The position numbers were made by a program, and so were the translations under genes. This document shows, one piece after another, positions 27,772 through 37,522 of a DNA stretch of 59,074 nucleotides. The notes below the pieces were generated by a model. It did not search any database, was not told the DNA's origin, and saw nothing but the letters and a program-made list of their open reading frames with translations. The DNA comes from Tautonia sociabilis (GTDB taxonomy: Bacteria; Planctomycetota; Planctomycetia; Isosphaerales; Isosphaeraceae): NCBI RefSeq assembly GCF_003977685.1, contig NZ_RYZH01000044.1:1-59074 (forward strand). The letters run 5' to 3'. Each line of letters begins with the position of its first letter. Position 1 is the first letter of the stretch.

Positions 27772-29555
27772 TGGGTCTGCCCCCGGTCATTTGCCAGTGC
27801 GACGGCCTCGATGATCCGATCGTCCTCGCCGACGGCCAGCTCGTTATTGCCTGGGTGCAGGGCGATGTTGACGATCCCCTCGTGCATCTCGGCTCGGGCG
27901 CCGGCCAGGGCCATCCGCCACCAAAGGTGGAGGTCCTCACCGTAGCTCAGGCGGTGGTCGATCCCCCCGGAGCGATCGAAGAGGGCCCGGGGGAAGCAGA
28001 CCCCGGAGTTGCACAGGAAGTTGCCGAGGCTGCGCAGGGCGCCGGCCATCTCCCGGGCCTCGACAGTCCCCGGTCCGGCCAGCGGGGTGTCCCAGGGGAA
28101 GCCGTCCCGCATCGAGCGGCCGAAGTCGCGGAAGACCTTTTTGGGGTAGTAGATCGTGTCCGATCGCCAGCCGCCGGCGGCGGCGGCGATGAAGCGGAAG
28201 AAGTGGGGGTCGAGCCAGTCATCGGAGTCGAGCACGCAGACCAGCTCGCCGGCGGAGGCGCGGATGCCGACGTCCCGGGGGATGGTGGCGGAGCCGCACG
28301 CGCGGGGCATCTCGATAATCCGGGTGCGGATCCGGCGGACGATCAGGTGCCCCTCGGCGGCCCGCAGCGCCTCGAGCGTCTCTGGAGGGCTGCCGTTGCT
28401 GACGAAGAGGACCTCGATCCAGGGGTAGTCCTGGTCGAAGATCGAGGCGGCCAGGCGAAGCAGCTCGGTCGTCCGGTCGTAGACGGGGACGACGATGCTG
28501 ACCATCGGCTCGGCCCCGGCGACCGGGCGGGGGGCCGCCTCCGGAGCGTCGGCGAGGCGGCCGAGCCATCGAGCCAGCAGGGCCGGCGCGTCGGCCTCCT
28601 CCCCCCGGTGCAAGTAGAGGTCGCCCCGAGCGAGGGCGTGGGGATCAACCCGGAGGAACCGTCCGCCCCGGAAGAGGAAGGCGGGCCGGCCGGGGCGATG
28701 CCGGGTCAGCAGGGCGATCGGCTCGTTGCCGAGGAGGAACGAGGGGGCGTCGTCGGGCTGCGACGGCGGCGGGTCGACGACCTCGGCCTGGGGCACGCCG
28801 GCCAGGGCCTCCCGGGCGAGGCGGGAGAAGTCGGCGTCGGCCCGGGAGGAGAGGGTGATCCGCAGGCCTCGGCCCGCCGAGGAGAGCCGGCGGAGGGCCT
28901 CCAGGAAGGCCGGGGCCTCTTCGTCGTCGTCGAGGAAGACCGGGACGACCTCGGGGGTGGCCCGGACGACCTCGGCCTCGGCGGCCGGTTCGAGGGGGCA
29001 GCCGACGCCGCCGGCCTCGAAGACGATGCGGCGGGCCTCGGTCCGGAAGCCGCAGGGGTCGGCGGCGACCCGTCGGCTGGGACAGACGGCGGCGACCTCG
29101 TCGTTGAGCGACCGGGAGCCGAGCACCAGGGCGCCGTCACTCTCGGCGACGGCCTCGGCGGAGAACGGCCGAACGTCGGCGAACAGCCGGGGGGCGTCGG
29201 GGCTGTCGCTGAGGACCCGGACGTTGTACTGGCCGACGGCCGAGGCCAGCACCTCGAGCGCGACGGCGAGATCCCGGCGGTGGGACAGGCGGTCGGGCGA
29301 GAAGTCGCGGGGGAGGACCAGGGCGAGGGTCGGCCGCCATCGGTAGCCGGCGCGGGGGTCGGTGTCGGCCGAGAGCCGACGGGCGGCCTGCCGGTCGTGG
29401 AAGGCATCGAGCAGCTCGGCCCAGAGGGCGCGAGCCTCGTCGGTCGGCGTCGCCAGGGTCGGCACGCCCGGCCCGTCGGCCGGCGGGTCGCCCGCCGGTC
29501 CCCGCCCCAGGGCCGATCGCCCGGGGCCGATCGCCACCGATGTCAGGTCGTCCAC
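27762..29555 (-). CDS. Two-part protein with C-terminal glycosyltransferase family 2 domain
   Basis: I place the start at the GTG at 29555 because AGGAGG lies nine bases upstream (29565-29570); ATGs at 29618 and 29657 lack such a site. This gives 597 residues. The first about 330 are an unassigned domain that may hold a second, degenerate transferase-like fold (RWRPTLALVLPRDFSPDRL). The rest is a GT2 domain: SIVVPVYDRTTELLRLAAS, LFVSNGSPPETL, then VLDSDDWLDP as the acidic metal site. It lies upstream of, and overlaps, the WsaF-like gene. Confidence 0.85.
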   Translation of the reverse strand: MDDLTSVAIGPGRSALGRGPAGDPPADGPGVPTLATPTDEARALWAELLDAFHDRQAARRLSADTDPRAGYRWRPTLALVLPRDFSPDRLSHRRDLAVALEVLASAVGQYNVRVLSDSPDAPRLFADVRPFSAEAVAESDGALVLGSRSLNDEVAAVCPSRRVAADPCGFRTEARRIVFEAGGVGCPLEPAAEAEVVRATPEVVPVFLDDDEEAPAFLEALRRLSSAGRGLRITLSSRADADFSRLAREALAGVPQAEVVDPPPSQPDDAPSFLLGNEPIALLTRHRPGRPAFLFRGGRFLRVDPHALARGDLYLHRGEEADAPALLARWLGRLADAPEAAPRPVAGAEPMVSIVVPVYDRTTELLRLAASIFDQDYPWIEVLFVSNGSPPETLEALRAAEGHLIVRRIRTRIIEMPRACGSATIPRDVGIRASAGELVCVLDSDDWLDPHFFRFIAAAAGGWRSDTIYYPKKVFRDFGRSMRDGFPWDTPLAGPGTVEAREMAGALRSLGNFLCNSGVCFPRALFDRSGGIDHRLSYGEDLHLWWRMALAGARAEMHEGIVNIALHPGNNELAVGEDDRIIEAVALANDRGQTQWL

Positions 29556-29652
29556 GGGGCGGATCCTCCTGATCGTCGAGCCCACTGGCCTCGCTGTCCC
29601 ATCCGAGGCGCGAGGCATAACCGAACATTGATATCGACTCGCGATGCGCGGC

Positions 29653-29681
29653 AACATACTTCATCGATCCGGAGCGGACAA
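29653..29681 (-). promoter_or_regulatory. Candidate promoter of the minus-strand glycosyltransferase pair
   Basis: Read on the minus strand: TTGTCC (29681-29676), 17 bases, TATGTT (29658-29653), about 100 bases upstream of the GTG at 29555. The surrounding 29600-29690 is clearly less GC-rich than its flanks. Confidence 0.4.
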
Positions 29682-29786
29682 TCTCAATCCGCGCCGGCTG
29701 GGGCCGGCGGGCCGGCCGGGATGGCGGCCGGTCGTCGGTCCCGGAGGGGATCCCGCCCCTCCGACGAGGGAAGGGACGGCCAGGGA

Positions 29787-31385
29787 TCATTGATCGGGGC
29801 GACCGTTGATGAGCCGTCGCCGCAGCCCCCGGGCAACGACGTGGGGGGCATGGATGATGCTGGCCCCGGCCCGACGGGCCATCGGGCCGACCGCCCGGAT
29901 CGGCCCGGTGTAGCGCCAGAAGCGGGAGCCGGTCAGCTCGGCCAGCGCCGCCTCAACCCGCTGCCTCTCGGACTCGGCTCCGAGGTAAGCCCGCACGGCC
30001 TCGGCGTGGGCGGCCCGGGCGGCCTCCATCTGCTCGGCGAGGATCCGGTAGACGGCCTCCCGGTCGGCTCGGGCGGCGTCGCGCTCGGCCTCGACGCGGC
30101 GCAGGTCGTCGGACCGCTCCGACAGCCGGCCGGCGAGCTCCAGGCGCTCGGCCTCGATCCGGTCCCGATCGGCCTCGATCCGGTCCCGGTCGGTCCGGAG
30201 TCGGTCTCGGTCGGCCTCGGCGGTGAGCAGCAAGGCCTCCAGGCGTCCCCGATCGGAGGCCGTCTTCTCGAGCTCGGCCCGGAGCCGGTCCCGGTCGGCC
30301 TCGGCCTCCTGGAGGTCGGCCTCCATCCGGAGCCGCTCCCGGGCCATCTGGTCTTGCTGGTCGGCGATCGTGCGGCGGGCCTGTTCGAGCTCGACGGCCA
30401 GCGACTCGGCCCGGCCGAGGGCCTCGGCCTCGGCTCGGGCCTTCTCGTCGGCGAGGGTCCGGGCCGACTGCTCGGCGGCCTGGAGGCCAGCCTCGGCCCG
30501 CTCGAGCCGGGCGCGGGCGTCGGCGACGACGGGGCCGTAGGCCAGGTCGGCCTGCCGGATCCGCCCCCGGATCCGATCGAGCGTCTCGCCGGGAGCCCGG
30601 GCGTCGCCGGCGGCCGCCCGGATCAGGGCCCCGTAGGCGGACTTGACCCAGCCGACGATCTGGGAGTGGCTCCGAAACTCCTCCCGGGTGAATCGGTTGT
30701 GCCGGTGGGCATCCGAGAGGAACGCCTCGATCTCGACAGCCGATCGGTGCGACGAATGCGGCCAGGACAGGCCGATCCCCTCGGCGATGCGGTCGGTGAC
30801 CCGCTTCCAGTCGACGAGCAGTTGATCGTACTCGACGAAGGCCCGGGGGTGCCCCCTGGAGTCGCGCTCGGCGTCGAGGACGTGGCGCAGCCAGAGCAGG
30901 GCGGACTTGGCGATCGGAAAGCCGTCTCGCCGCTTCAGCGAGGCGGCGACCTCCAGCGGGTTGCGGACGGGGATCACGAAGTGGGGCCGGGCCGACGCCC
31001 GATCCAGGACCCGAAGCCAGAGCGGCAGGAACCGGCAGATCCTCGGATCCTTCAGGACGATCAGCGGGGCGTCCCGGTAGTTCTCGAGGACCCGATCGAC
31101 GAGCCGGTCGACATACCGGTCGGCCTCCTGGGTGTCGAACCAGGCCCGGGGGAATTCAGTGACGTCGTCCCAGCTCGAGCCGACCGACCGGAGCAGCTCG
31201 TCGTGGATCTCGACGATCTCGATCGGCTCCCAGAAGCCGGTCTCGTTGTTGCCCGGCTGGGGCTGCATCAGGCGACCGGGCAGCTCGGCCCCGAGGAGGC
31301 TGAGCACCCGGGTCAGGGCCGAGGTCCCCGAGCGATGCATGCCGAGCACGAGGAGGGCGTCCCTCGTCGATCCGTCGGAGCTCAT
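29787..31385 (-). CDS. Sulfotransferase with C-terminal coiled coil
   Basis: I use the ATG at 31385, which has GGAGG about nine bases upstream; the protein is then 532 residues. The N-terminal domain binds PAPS: LVLGMHRSGTSAL (5'-phosphosulfate loop, about 13-25) and VIPVRNPLEVAASLKRR (3'-phosphate site). Residues about 290-480 form a long coiled coil rich in Glu/Arg/Ala, with tandem DRIEADRDRIEAERLEL-type runs. It ends with SRFWRYTGPIR, a motif I associate with the membrane-near tails of polysaccharide enzymes. It would add sulfate to the surface polysaccharide; the acceptor is unknown. Confidence 0.88.
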   Translation of the reverse strand: MSSDGSTRDALLVLGMHRSGTSALTRVLSLLGAELPGRLMQPQPGNNETGFWEPIEIVEIHDELLRSVGSSWDDVTEFPRAWFDTQEADRYVDRLVDRVLENYRDAPLIVLKDPRICRFLPLWLRVLDRASARPHFVIPVRNPLEVAASLKRRDGFPIAKSALLWLRHVLDAERDSRGHPRAFVEYDQLLVDWKRVTDRIAEGIGLSWPHSSHRSAVEIEAFLSDAHRHNRFTREEFRSHSQIVGWVKSAYGALIRAAAGDARAPGETLDRIRGRIRQADLAYGPVVADARARLERAEAGLQAAEQSARTLADEKARAEAEALGRAESLAVELEQARRTIADQQDQMARERLRMEADLQEAEADRDRLRAELEKTASDRGRLEALLLTAEADRDRLRTDRDRIEADRDRIEAERLELAGRLSERSDDLRRVEAERDAARADREAVYRILAEQMEAARAAHAEAVRAYLGAESERQRVEAALAELTGSRFWRYTGPIRAVGPMARRAGASIIHAPHVVARGLRRRLINGRPDQ

Positions 31386-31877
31386 CTGCGCGCCTCCAGC
31401 GACGCGGCCGGGTATCGGGGCGGTCGGCCCGCCGGGACCGGGAACGACGACCAAACCGGAGGGATGTCGACTCCCGCGTCCCCCTCGCGCGAGCGCGACC
31501 CGGCCGCCCCCCGGCGCTTCCTCGGGCCAGGCGATCGACATGGCCCGAGCAGGCGACGGGCGGACTCTAGCAGAGATGCCGGGGCGGTCAACAGGAATCG
31601 ACATCGAGGGCCCAGGCCCCTGGGCCCTCGGTAAAGTGTGCCTCCCGACCGTCGTCGGCCGATGACGGCCGGGGGGGATGGTCGGGGCCGGAATACCCAT
31701 CGATCCCGCCGGACGAATTCCAGGACGAGGCGCACCTCTCCTCCCGTCGCCGGGGAGGGCGCCGAGGCTGGCCCCCAGGAGCGATCCGGGAAACAATGGA
31801 CCATCACAACAGGGGCGACGTCCCCGGAGCATCGGACGCGCGGACAACCATCGCGGCCCGAACCCTCGGAAGATATT
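31386..31877. other. Divergent intergenic region
   Basis: The stretch separates the sulfotransferase (minus) from the large lipoprotein (plus) and contains the minus-strand promoter at 31564-31591. I found no clear plus-strand promoter or ribosome site, so the start of the lipoprotein gene remains uncertain. Confidence 0.5.
31564..31591 (-). promoter_or_regulatory. Candidate promoter of the sulfotransferase
   Basis: On the minus strand TTGACC (31591-31586), 16 bases, TAGAGT (31569-31564), preceded by TGC as an extended -10. Both boxes are identical to those before the tyrosine kinase at 3272-3301. Confidence 0.5.
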
Positions 31878-34800
31878 GTGACCAGAGCGCCCCGCGCCGG
31901 AGATGATTACGTCGGGGGGGGCGATCCCCCAGCAAGGCCGGCCGCCTCTCGCGGCGAGCCCGGCGGGCCTCGCCCGCCGAGGGACCACCGAGCCCGGATC
32001 CGATCGACGACGACCGTCGAGCCCGAGGAGCCGGGCGGGCCATCCGCAGCCCTCCCCCGAGGAGACGACGCCCGCCCCCGCCCCGGCTGGTCGGGATCGC
32101 TCGCGACCCTGGTCCTCGCGGCGGCCTCAAGCTGGCTGCTGGCCTCGACCGGCTGCGCCGACCGGGCCGCGCCCAGGCCCGGAGGATCGGCGGCGCCGAC
32201 GACGGCGGCCGACAACGGCGGGCCCCTCGACGATGAGGAGGTCGCCCGGGCCGTCGCCTCCCGACCGCCAGGTGGTCTCCCCGACGTCGGGGAGACCGCG
32301 GCCGGCCCCGCATCCCTCCGATCGGGGCGACTGATGAGTTCTCCCGTCCCAGCTTCCTTGACGACCCCCCTGCTCCGGCTCGACCCGAACCTCGGCCCGG
32401 CCCCGCCCTCGGGCCCGCTCGTCCATCGCGGGGCGGTCCGGGCCTGGGCCGACCTGGAAGGGGGCGCCGCCTTCCTCGCGTCGGAGGGCGGCTTCTCGTG
32501 GCTCGGCGACTGCCGACGGGTCCGAGCCGCCGGTCGAGGAGCCTCGCTCTCCCGGCCGGGTGTCGCGGCCTCCGGGCGGCCGTCCTGGACGATCGACGCC
32601 GACCTGGCCGGCCCGTTCGGTTTCCGGGCGGTGCCCCTGTACCGCGAGGCCGCCGCCGACCATAGCGCCCTCGAACTGCGGATCGACCCCCTGGGCCACC
32701 CCGAGGTGGCGATCCAGACCCCCGGCCAGCCCGAGGCCGTCGCCCGCTGCCCGCGTTCCCTCGCGCCGCGATGGCCAATCACCTCCTGGGCCGACCTCGG
32801 CACCGTCTGGACCCGGGGCGGCACCGGCTTCACGACCGATGACGACGGCGACGGCAATGGGCTCCGTGATTACTACCATCGCTCGTATCGGATCAACCTC
32901 GCGTCGCTCGACCCGGAAACCCTCCAGCCGGCCCCGGGAGGCACGCTGAAGCATCCGTTCGTCCCCGGGGACGAGGTCCTCCTCGGCGGCTTCGGGTTTA
33001 TCGACGGGCATCACGTCGTCTCTGACACCACACCGGATTCGATCTATATTGTCGTCACGACCCCGACTGGGGCGACGAACACCGAGAACACCCAGGCCAA
33101 CCCGACCACAATCGGCGCTCGGTCGATGAGCGCGGGCTCCGGCTCGGACCTGACGGCGGCACTGTCGCGCCGCTTCGAGTCGGAGTGGTCCGGCGGGGAC
33201 TGGACCCTCTCCGGCTGGTTCCGGCAGGACTCAACCGGCATCGATGGCGCCGGCATTCTCTGCGCCTCGCCGATCGGGGATGCTCGTGCCACGGGAACCC
33301 GCGTGGAATTGGTTTATCAGTCGGGCTACGTCGTCGCCCGGATCCCCGGAACAGCGCTGGAGGTGGAGGTCGGCCCAGCGATCCAGGGCCAGTGGCATCA
33401 CTACACCTTGGTCCACAAGAGCGCGGCCCAAACCCTGACCCCGTACTTCGACGGAGAGCCCTACGATCTCCGCTCTGATGTCTCCACGTCCACCGAGCCT
33501 GCGCTCCGGCTGGGGGACACCCCTTGGATTCTCGCCGCTCGGGTCACGCCCGACCGGCTCGATATCGATCAGGTCCTCTACGCGAGCGGGACCGACGTGC
33601 GGCTCCGCTGGGTGGCGGCGGCCCAACAGTACCGGCTCGATGTCAACGACGGCATCGCCGCGACCGACGGGAGCACGGTCAATATCAACGGCAGCTTCGA
33701 GTCGCCCGTTCTTCCGACCAATACATTCAAGTACCTTGGCACGAACGAGAATTGGGGCGGCTGGGTGCGTAGTGCCGCGAATGTGGCGATCTCCAATGGA
33801 GTGAACGCCTTCACCACCAGCACTGTCTATAGCCAGTTGGACGGACAGCAGTGCTTGATCCTTCAGAATCTCGGATCAGTCTACCGCGACTTCGAGGCGC
33901 CCGACCCGGCGAACTACACGTTCCAGTTCTGGACGATCCGCCGGGGTAATTTCAACCAGACGCTCAAGGTCTTTCTCGACGGTGTCCAACTCGGTGCCGA
34001 CATCACGGTCACATCCACCGCTGCGACGATCACGCGCACCTTCTCCGTACCGGCCGGGACGCATCGGATCGAGATCAAAGGCATGGTGGCCGACCAGCCA
34101 ACCTCCGCCTACATTGATCGGGTTGTGCTCACAAGAAACTCGGTGGCGGGGACCATCCGCAGCGTTTCGGCCGCGCCGGCCGGGGGGCAGGCCAACGGTG
34201 TTTCGCATGATGTGATCGCCGCTTACGATCCGGTGACGGAGGAGATCAGCCTTCGGATCGACGGCGGGGCTCCCGTCACGACGGGAGGCGTGACGGCGGT
34301 GGCCCAGACGGCGACGTCCGTCGGGATCGGGTGCAACCATGACGGTTCTTCTTCCTTCTGGGGCGCCCTCGATCCGATCGCATTGCACCGATCCCCCCCG
34401 AACTGGTCGACGGCGCTGGCCGCCGTGACGGCCGAGTTCGATGGAGCCGGGCCGGGTCCGACCTACGCCGGTCTCGGTGGCTCCTACGCGGCCGACACCG
34501 GGCTCGTCGCCTGGTATGAGGGGACGCCCGGATCGACCCGAGTCGACTCCCACTCCGGCGGGTACGACCTGACGAACACGACCATAAGGATCGGCGGTCC
34601 GCTCGATCTGTCCGGGTCGTCGGGGGCCGCCTCGGTCTGGAGCGGGATCGGGATCGGCTTCAATCAGGCGCATACCGCCCGGTTCGGCTGCTCGTTCGAC
34701 GGGATCGGGTTGTGGCTGGGCCGGGCGCTGGCGGGGCCGGATGTTGCCGCCCTGTTCGGCGAGGGTCCGGCCTGGGCGGGCCTTTCTTCCGGCTCCCGAT

Positions 34801-37454
34801 CGGGGATCTGGTCCTTCTATAACTGCGACGAGCGGGGCGGGGACCTGCTCGACGCGAGCGGGAACGGTCGGGACCTCATCAACGTCTCGGGCGCCTTCCC
34901 GGCGGTCGCGGGCGTCCCGGGCTTTGAGATCGCCTTCTCGGCCGCGCCGGACACACCGATGGTACGGATGCTCGGTCGGCGCCAGATGTCGGTGAACCCC
35001 GTCTTCGCGGTCGCCGACGACCAGGACAGCCGCGGCGGCTGGGAGTGGCACCGCTACAACCTCTCGGTCGTCCGAGATGGGACCGTCGTCCGGTTCTACC
35101 GCAATGGCGAGGCGCTGGGAACCGCGACGATCGACGCGGCAAGGCTCGGTCCGTCCTCGGGGACGACGACAATCCTCCAGGGGTCCGACCGGCTGCTCGC
35201 GACGCGTTGCGATCTCTTTAGCGTGTCGGTCGAGGACGGGGCCCGCGACGACGCGACGGCACTCGACGAGAACCGCCGGCGCTGCTTCTTGCCGACGAAG
35301 ACGCGGGGCCCAGGACCGCTGGGCGTGCAGTTCCTGGCGACGTGGTACCTCGGAGGTGTCCAACGGTCGGAACTGGCCCATTGCCGCATCCAGTGGGAGT
35401 TCTACCGAGCCGGCACTCGGCAGCCGCACGACGACCGGACCCTGACGACCGGACAGGGCTACTGCTTCCCGACCGGATTCTTTTGCTCGCAGGTCTTCCG
35501 CGATCCGGGAGAGTATGACTGTTACGTCACGATCGCCCGGCCGCCGCACGACCGGTCTGGAGCCCGCCAGGCGCCCCAGGTTCTCTGGTCGGGGAAGTTC
35601 GCGACAATCACCGTCGAGGAGTGGCCGGCACAAACAACCGACATCTATGTCGACACGAGCCTGCCAACGAGCGGCGACGGATCGATTGGCAGCCCGCTCA
35701 ACAGCGTCGACGCGGCGATCGCCCGCTGGGTGTCGCCGTACACGCGCATTTTCCTGAAGGCGGGCACGTCATTCACCAAGCCCGCCGTGATCTCCGGCAA
35801 GCACGGGCCGGCCCTCATCACTCGATACGGGGACGGGCCCTCACCCCGGCTTCGGGCCAATGTCCCGGGCCTCTCTTTCAATCTGGAGTTGAACGGAGTC
35901 CACGACCTCCGGATCACCGACCTGACGGTTCGGCCCGACGATGGCTATTACGGCTCGTTCCTAAAGCCGACGGACGCCTCCTCGCTCACGGTGCTCCGCT
36001 GCAATCAGCAACCGAGCGACATCGGTTGGGGAGCGTACGCGCAGTTCTATCAGGGAGTGACGGCGGTCATTATCGACGACCACACATTCGATGCGGACGT
36101 CTACGGATTCTACATGGACATGCCGGGGATCCGTTGGTTCAGCAGCACTCGGGCCGACTGGTCCGGGAAGTGGCATGGGCCAAACGGGTCGAATGATTCG
36201 ATCTATCATATCTATCGAACCATGGGAGGCGACTGCCTCGAGATCCGCGGTTTGAGCAATTCGATGCCGCCGACCTCGGTACCGGGCATCATCGGGGACG
36301 TGACGATCCGGTACACGCACCACTGGACGTCAGTGACCGACAGCGATTTCTCGAGGCTCGTCCAGATCCAGGCATACGCCAAGGCCACGAACAGACACGC
36401 CGAGTACGGGACGCACGGCGTGCTGGTGGAGCGGTGCGACCTCGTCGCCTTGTACCTCCAGGGAACGGACGACGCGAGCGTTCGGGACTGCACGATCGGC
36501 CGGACGAGCGCATCTGAAGAAACGATTGTCTACATCGTCGATTATGAGAACGTTCGGCTTCACCGGGTTCTCGACGTCCGCTATCACGACATCCGGATCC
36601 CCCAGGCGAAGCTGTATCGGACGGACTCCATCTTCACGGATACCGGCAATGTCGTTCCGCTGGTCTTCAAGGATCGGACGATCGAGACCGTGGACGGTAC
36701 GGCGACGGCGCCGGCGTCGATCGAGGCGGTCGTCGATGGCGGCGGGGCGGCGCTGCTGACGGCGTCGGGGCCGCCGCGGGGGGATCGGCCGCTGTACCTG
36801 GCGCATCGCTGGGCGGCCCGGAGGGCCGGGACGGAGGCGGCCTTCACGCCGATCGCCGGCCAGGTTGGGTCGGCGGCGGTCTTCCGGCCGACGACGTCGG
36901 GAGACTACGAGTTCCGGCTCGACGCGATCGATGTCTTCTCGGGGTCGATGACGATCGGCGGCGGCACCGCGACTGCGACGATCTCGGCGCCGCCCGTTGG
37001 TCCTGGCTACACACTGCGGGGTCCGGACCCGGCAACCGGCCTGGCCGGTCAGCCCTCGGGCCCCTTTGTGGTCGAGTGGGCCGGGGGGGAGCCGCCGAGT
37101 GCTCCCGTCGTCGTTACCCCGAGCAGCGACAGCCCGGGGACGTTCGACCCGCCTCAGGTTTCCCTGTCGGGAGGCTCCCTGTCGGCCGAGTTCCGCTTCA
37201 TCCCCGACGGGGCCGGCACCCGGATGATCTCGACCTCCAACGACGCCGGACTCCCCGACCCGGCCCCCCTGCCCTACACCGCGACGATCCCCGTCACCCC
37301 CTCTCCCGGGGAAATTCCCTCACCGACCATGCGGGAGATGGAACCCGAGCCGGTCGCCCCGGGAGGGGAGATCCAGAAGCCCCTGGCGGGCCGGCCGGCA
37401 CCGGCGATGGGCCGGCACCAGCTGTCCTGGTTCCGGCCTAACAGGCTAAATTAA
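31878..37454 (+). CDS. Very large secreted lipoprotein with LamG-like and beta-helix regions
   Basis: From the GTG at 31878 the product is 1858 residues; no start has a good ribosome site. A hydrophobic stretch ending LLASTGC (about residues 75-92) looks like a lipobox, so surface anchoring is likely after an unusually long N-region. In order: LamG-like jelly roll (about 415-600), a lectin-like segment beginning NGSFESP (about 601-755), the rest of that LamG and another LamG-like region to about 1130, a PKD-like segment (about 1137-1248), a pectate-lyase-like right-handed beta-helix (about 1255-1610), and Ig-like segments to the end. Carbohydrate binding is likely. Bases 33700-36700 are less GC-rich than neighbours. 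Confidence 0.7.
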   Translation: MTRAPRAGDDYVGGGDPPARPAASRGEPGGPRPPRDHRARIRSTTTVEPEEPGGPSAALPRGDDARPRPGWSGSLATLVLAAASSWLLASTGCADRAAPRPGGSAAPTTAADNGGPLDDEEVARAVASRPPGGLPDVGETAAGPASLRSGRLMSSPVPASLTTPLLRLDPNLGPAPPSGPLVHRGAVRAWADLEGGAAFLASEGGFSWLGDCRRVRAAGRGASLSRPGVAASGRPSWTIDADLAGPFGFRAVPLYREAAADHSALELRIDPLGHPEVAIQTPGQPEAVARCPRSLAPRWPITSWADLGTVWTRGGTGFTTDDDGDGNGLRDYYHRSYRINLASLDPETLQPAPGGTLKHPFVPGDEVLLGGFGFIDGHHVVSDTTPDSIYIVVTTPTGATNTENTQANPTTIGARSMSAGSGSDLTAALSRRFESEWSGGDWTLSGWFRQDSTGIDGAGILCASPIGDARATGTRVELVYQSGYVVARIPGTALEVEVGPAIQGQWHHYTLVHKSAAQTLTPYFDGEPYDLRSDVSTSTEPALRLGDTPWILAARVTPDRLDIDQVLYASGTDVRLRWVAAAQQYRLDVNDGIAATDGSTVNINGSFESPVLPTNTFKYLGTNENWGGWVRSAANVAISNGVNAFTTSTVYSQLDGQQCLILQNLGSVYRDFEAPDPANYTFQFWTIRRGNFNQTLKVFLDGVQLGADITVTSTAATITRTFSVPAGTHRIEIKGMVADQPTSAYIDRVVLTRNSVAGTIRSVSAAPAGGQANGVSHDVIAAYDPVTEEISLRIDGGAPVTTGGVTAVAQTATSVGIGCNHDGSSSFWGALDPIALHRSPPNWSTALAAVTAEFDGAGPGPTYAGLGGSYAADTGLVAWYEGTPGSTRVDSHSGGYDLTNTTIRIGGPLDLSGSSGAASVWSGIGIGFNQAHTARFGCSFDGIGLWLGRALAGPDVAALFGEGPAWAGLSSGSRSGIWSFYNCDERGGDLLDASGNGRDLINVSGAFPAVAGVPGFEIAFSAAPDTPMVRMLGRRQMSVNPVFAVADDQDSRGGWEWHRYNLSVVRDGTVVRFYRNGEALGTATIDAARLGPSSGTTTILQGSDRLLATRCDLFSVSVEDGARDDATALDENRRRCFLPTKTRGPGPLGVQFLATWYLGGVQRSELAHCRIQWEFYRAGTRQPHDDRTLTTGQGYCFPTGFFCSQVFRDPGEYDCYVTIARPPHDRSGARQAPQVLWSGKFATITVEEWPAQTTDIYVDTSLPTSGDGSIGSPLNSVDAAIARWVSPYTRIFLKAGTSFTKPAVISGKHGPALITRYGDGPSPRLRANVPGLSFNLELNGVHDLRITDLTVRPDDGYYGSFLKPTDASSLTVLRCNQQPSDIGWGAYAQFYQGVTAVIIDDHTFDADVYGFYMDMPGIRWFSSTRADWSGKWHGPNGSNDSIYHIYRTMGGDCLEIRGLSNSMPPTSVPGIIGDVTIRYTHHWTSVTDSDFSRLVQIQAYAKATNRHAEYGTHGVLVERCDLVALYLQGTDDASVRDCTIGRTSASEETIVYIVDYENVRLHRVLDVRYHDIRIPQAKLYRTDSIFTDTGNVVPLVFKDRTIETVDGTATAPASIEAVVDGGGAALLTASGPPRGDRPLYLAHRWAARRAGTEAAFTPIAGQVGSAAVFRPTTSGDYEFRLDAIDVFSGSMTIGGGTATATISAPPVGPGYTLRGPDPATGLAGQPSGPFVVEWAGGEPPSAPVVVTPSSDSPGTFDPPQVSLSGGSLSAEFRFIPDGAGTRMISTSNDAGLPDPAPLPYTATIPVTPSPGEIPSPTMREMEPEPVAPGGEIQKPLAGRPAPAMGRHQLSWFRPNRLN

Positions 37455-37459
37455 ACAAA

Positions 37460-37494
37460 GTCGGGGCCCCCCGAGGAACTCGGGGGGCCCCGAC
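37460..37494 (-). terminator. Intrinsic terminator of the hsp20 gene (perhaps bidirectional)
   Basis: A perfect 16-bp stem (37460-37475 with 37479-37494) encloses a 3-base loop. Read on the minus strand it is followed by TTTGTTT, the U-rich tract of a Rho-independent terminator, and it lies 28 bases past the hsp20 stop. On the plus strand it lies 5 bases past the large lipoprotein's stop, without a U tract. Confidence 0.85.
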
Positions 37495-37522
37495 TTCGGG
37501 GCCGGCCACCCTGCCGGATGGC

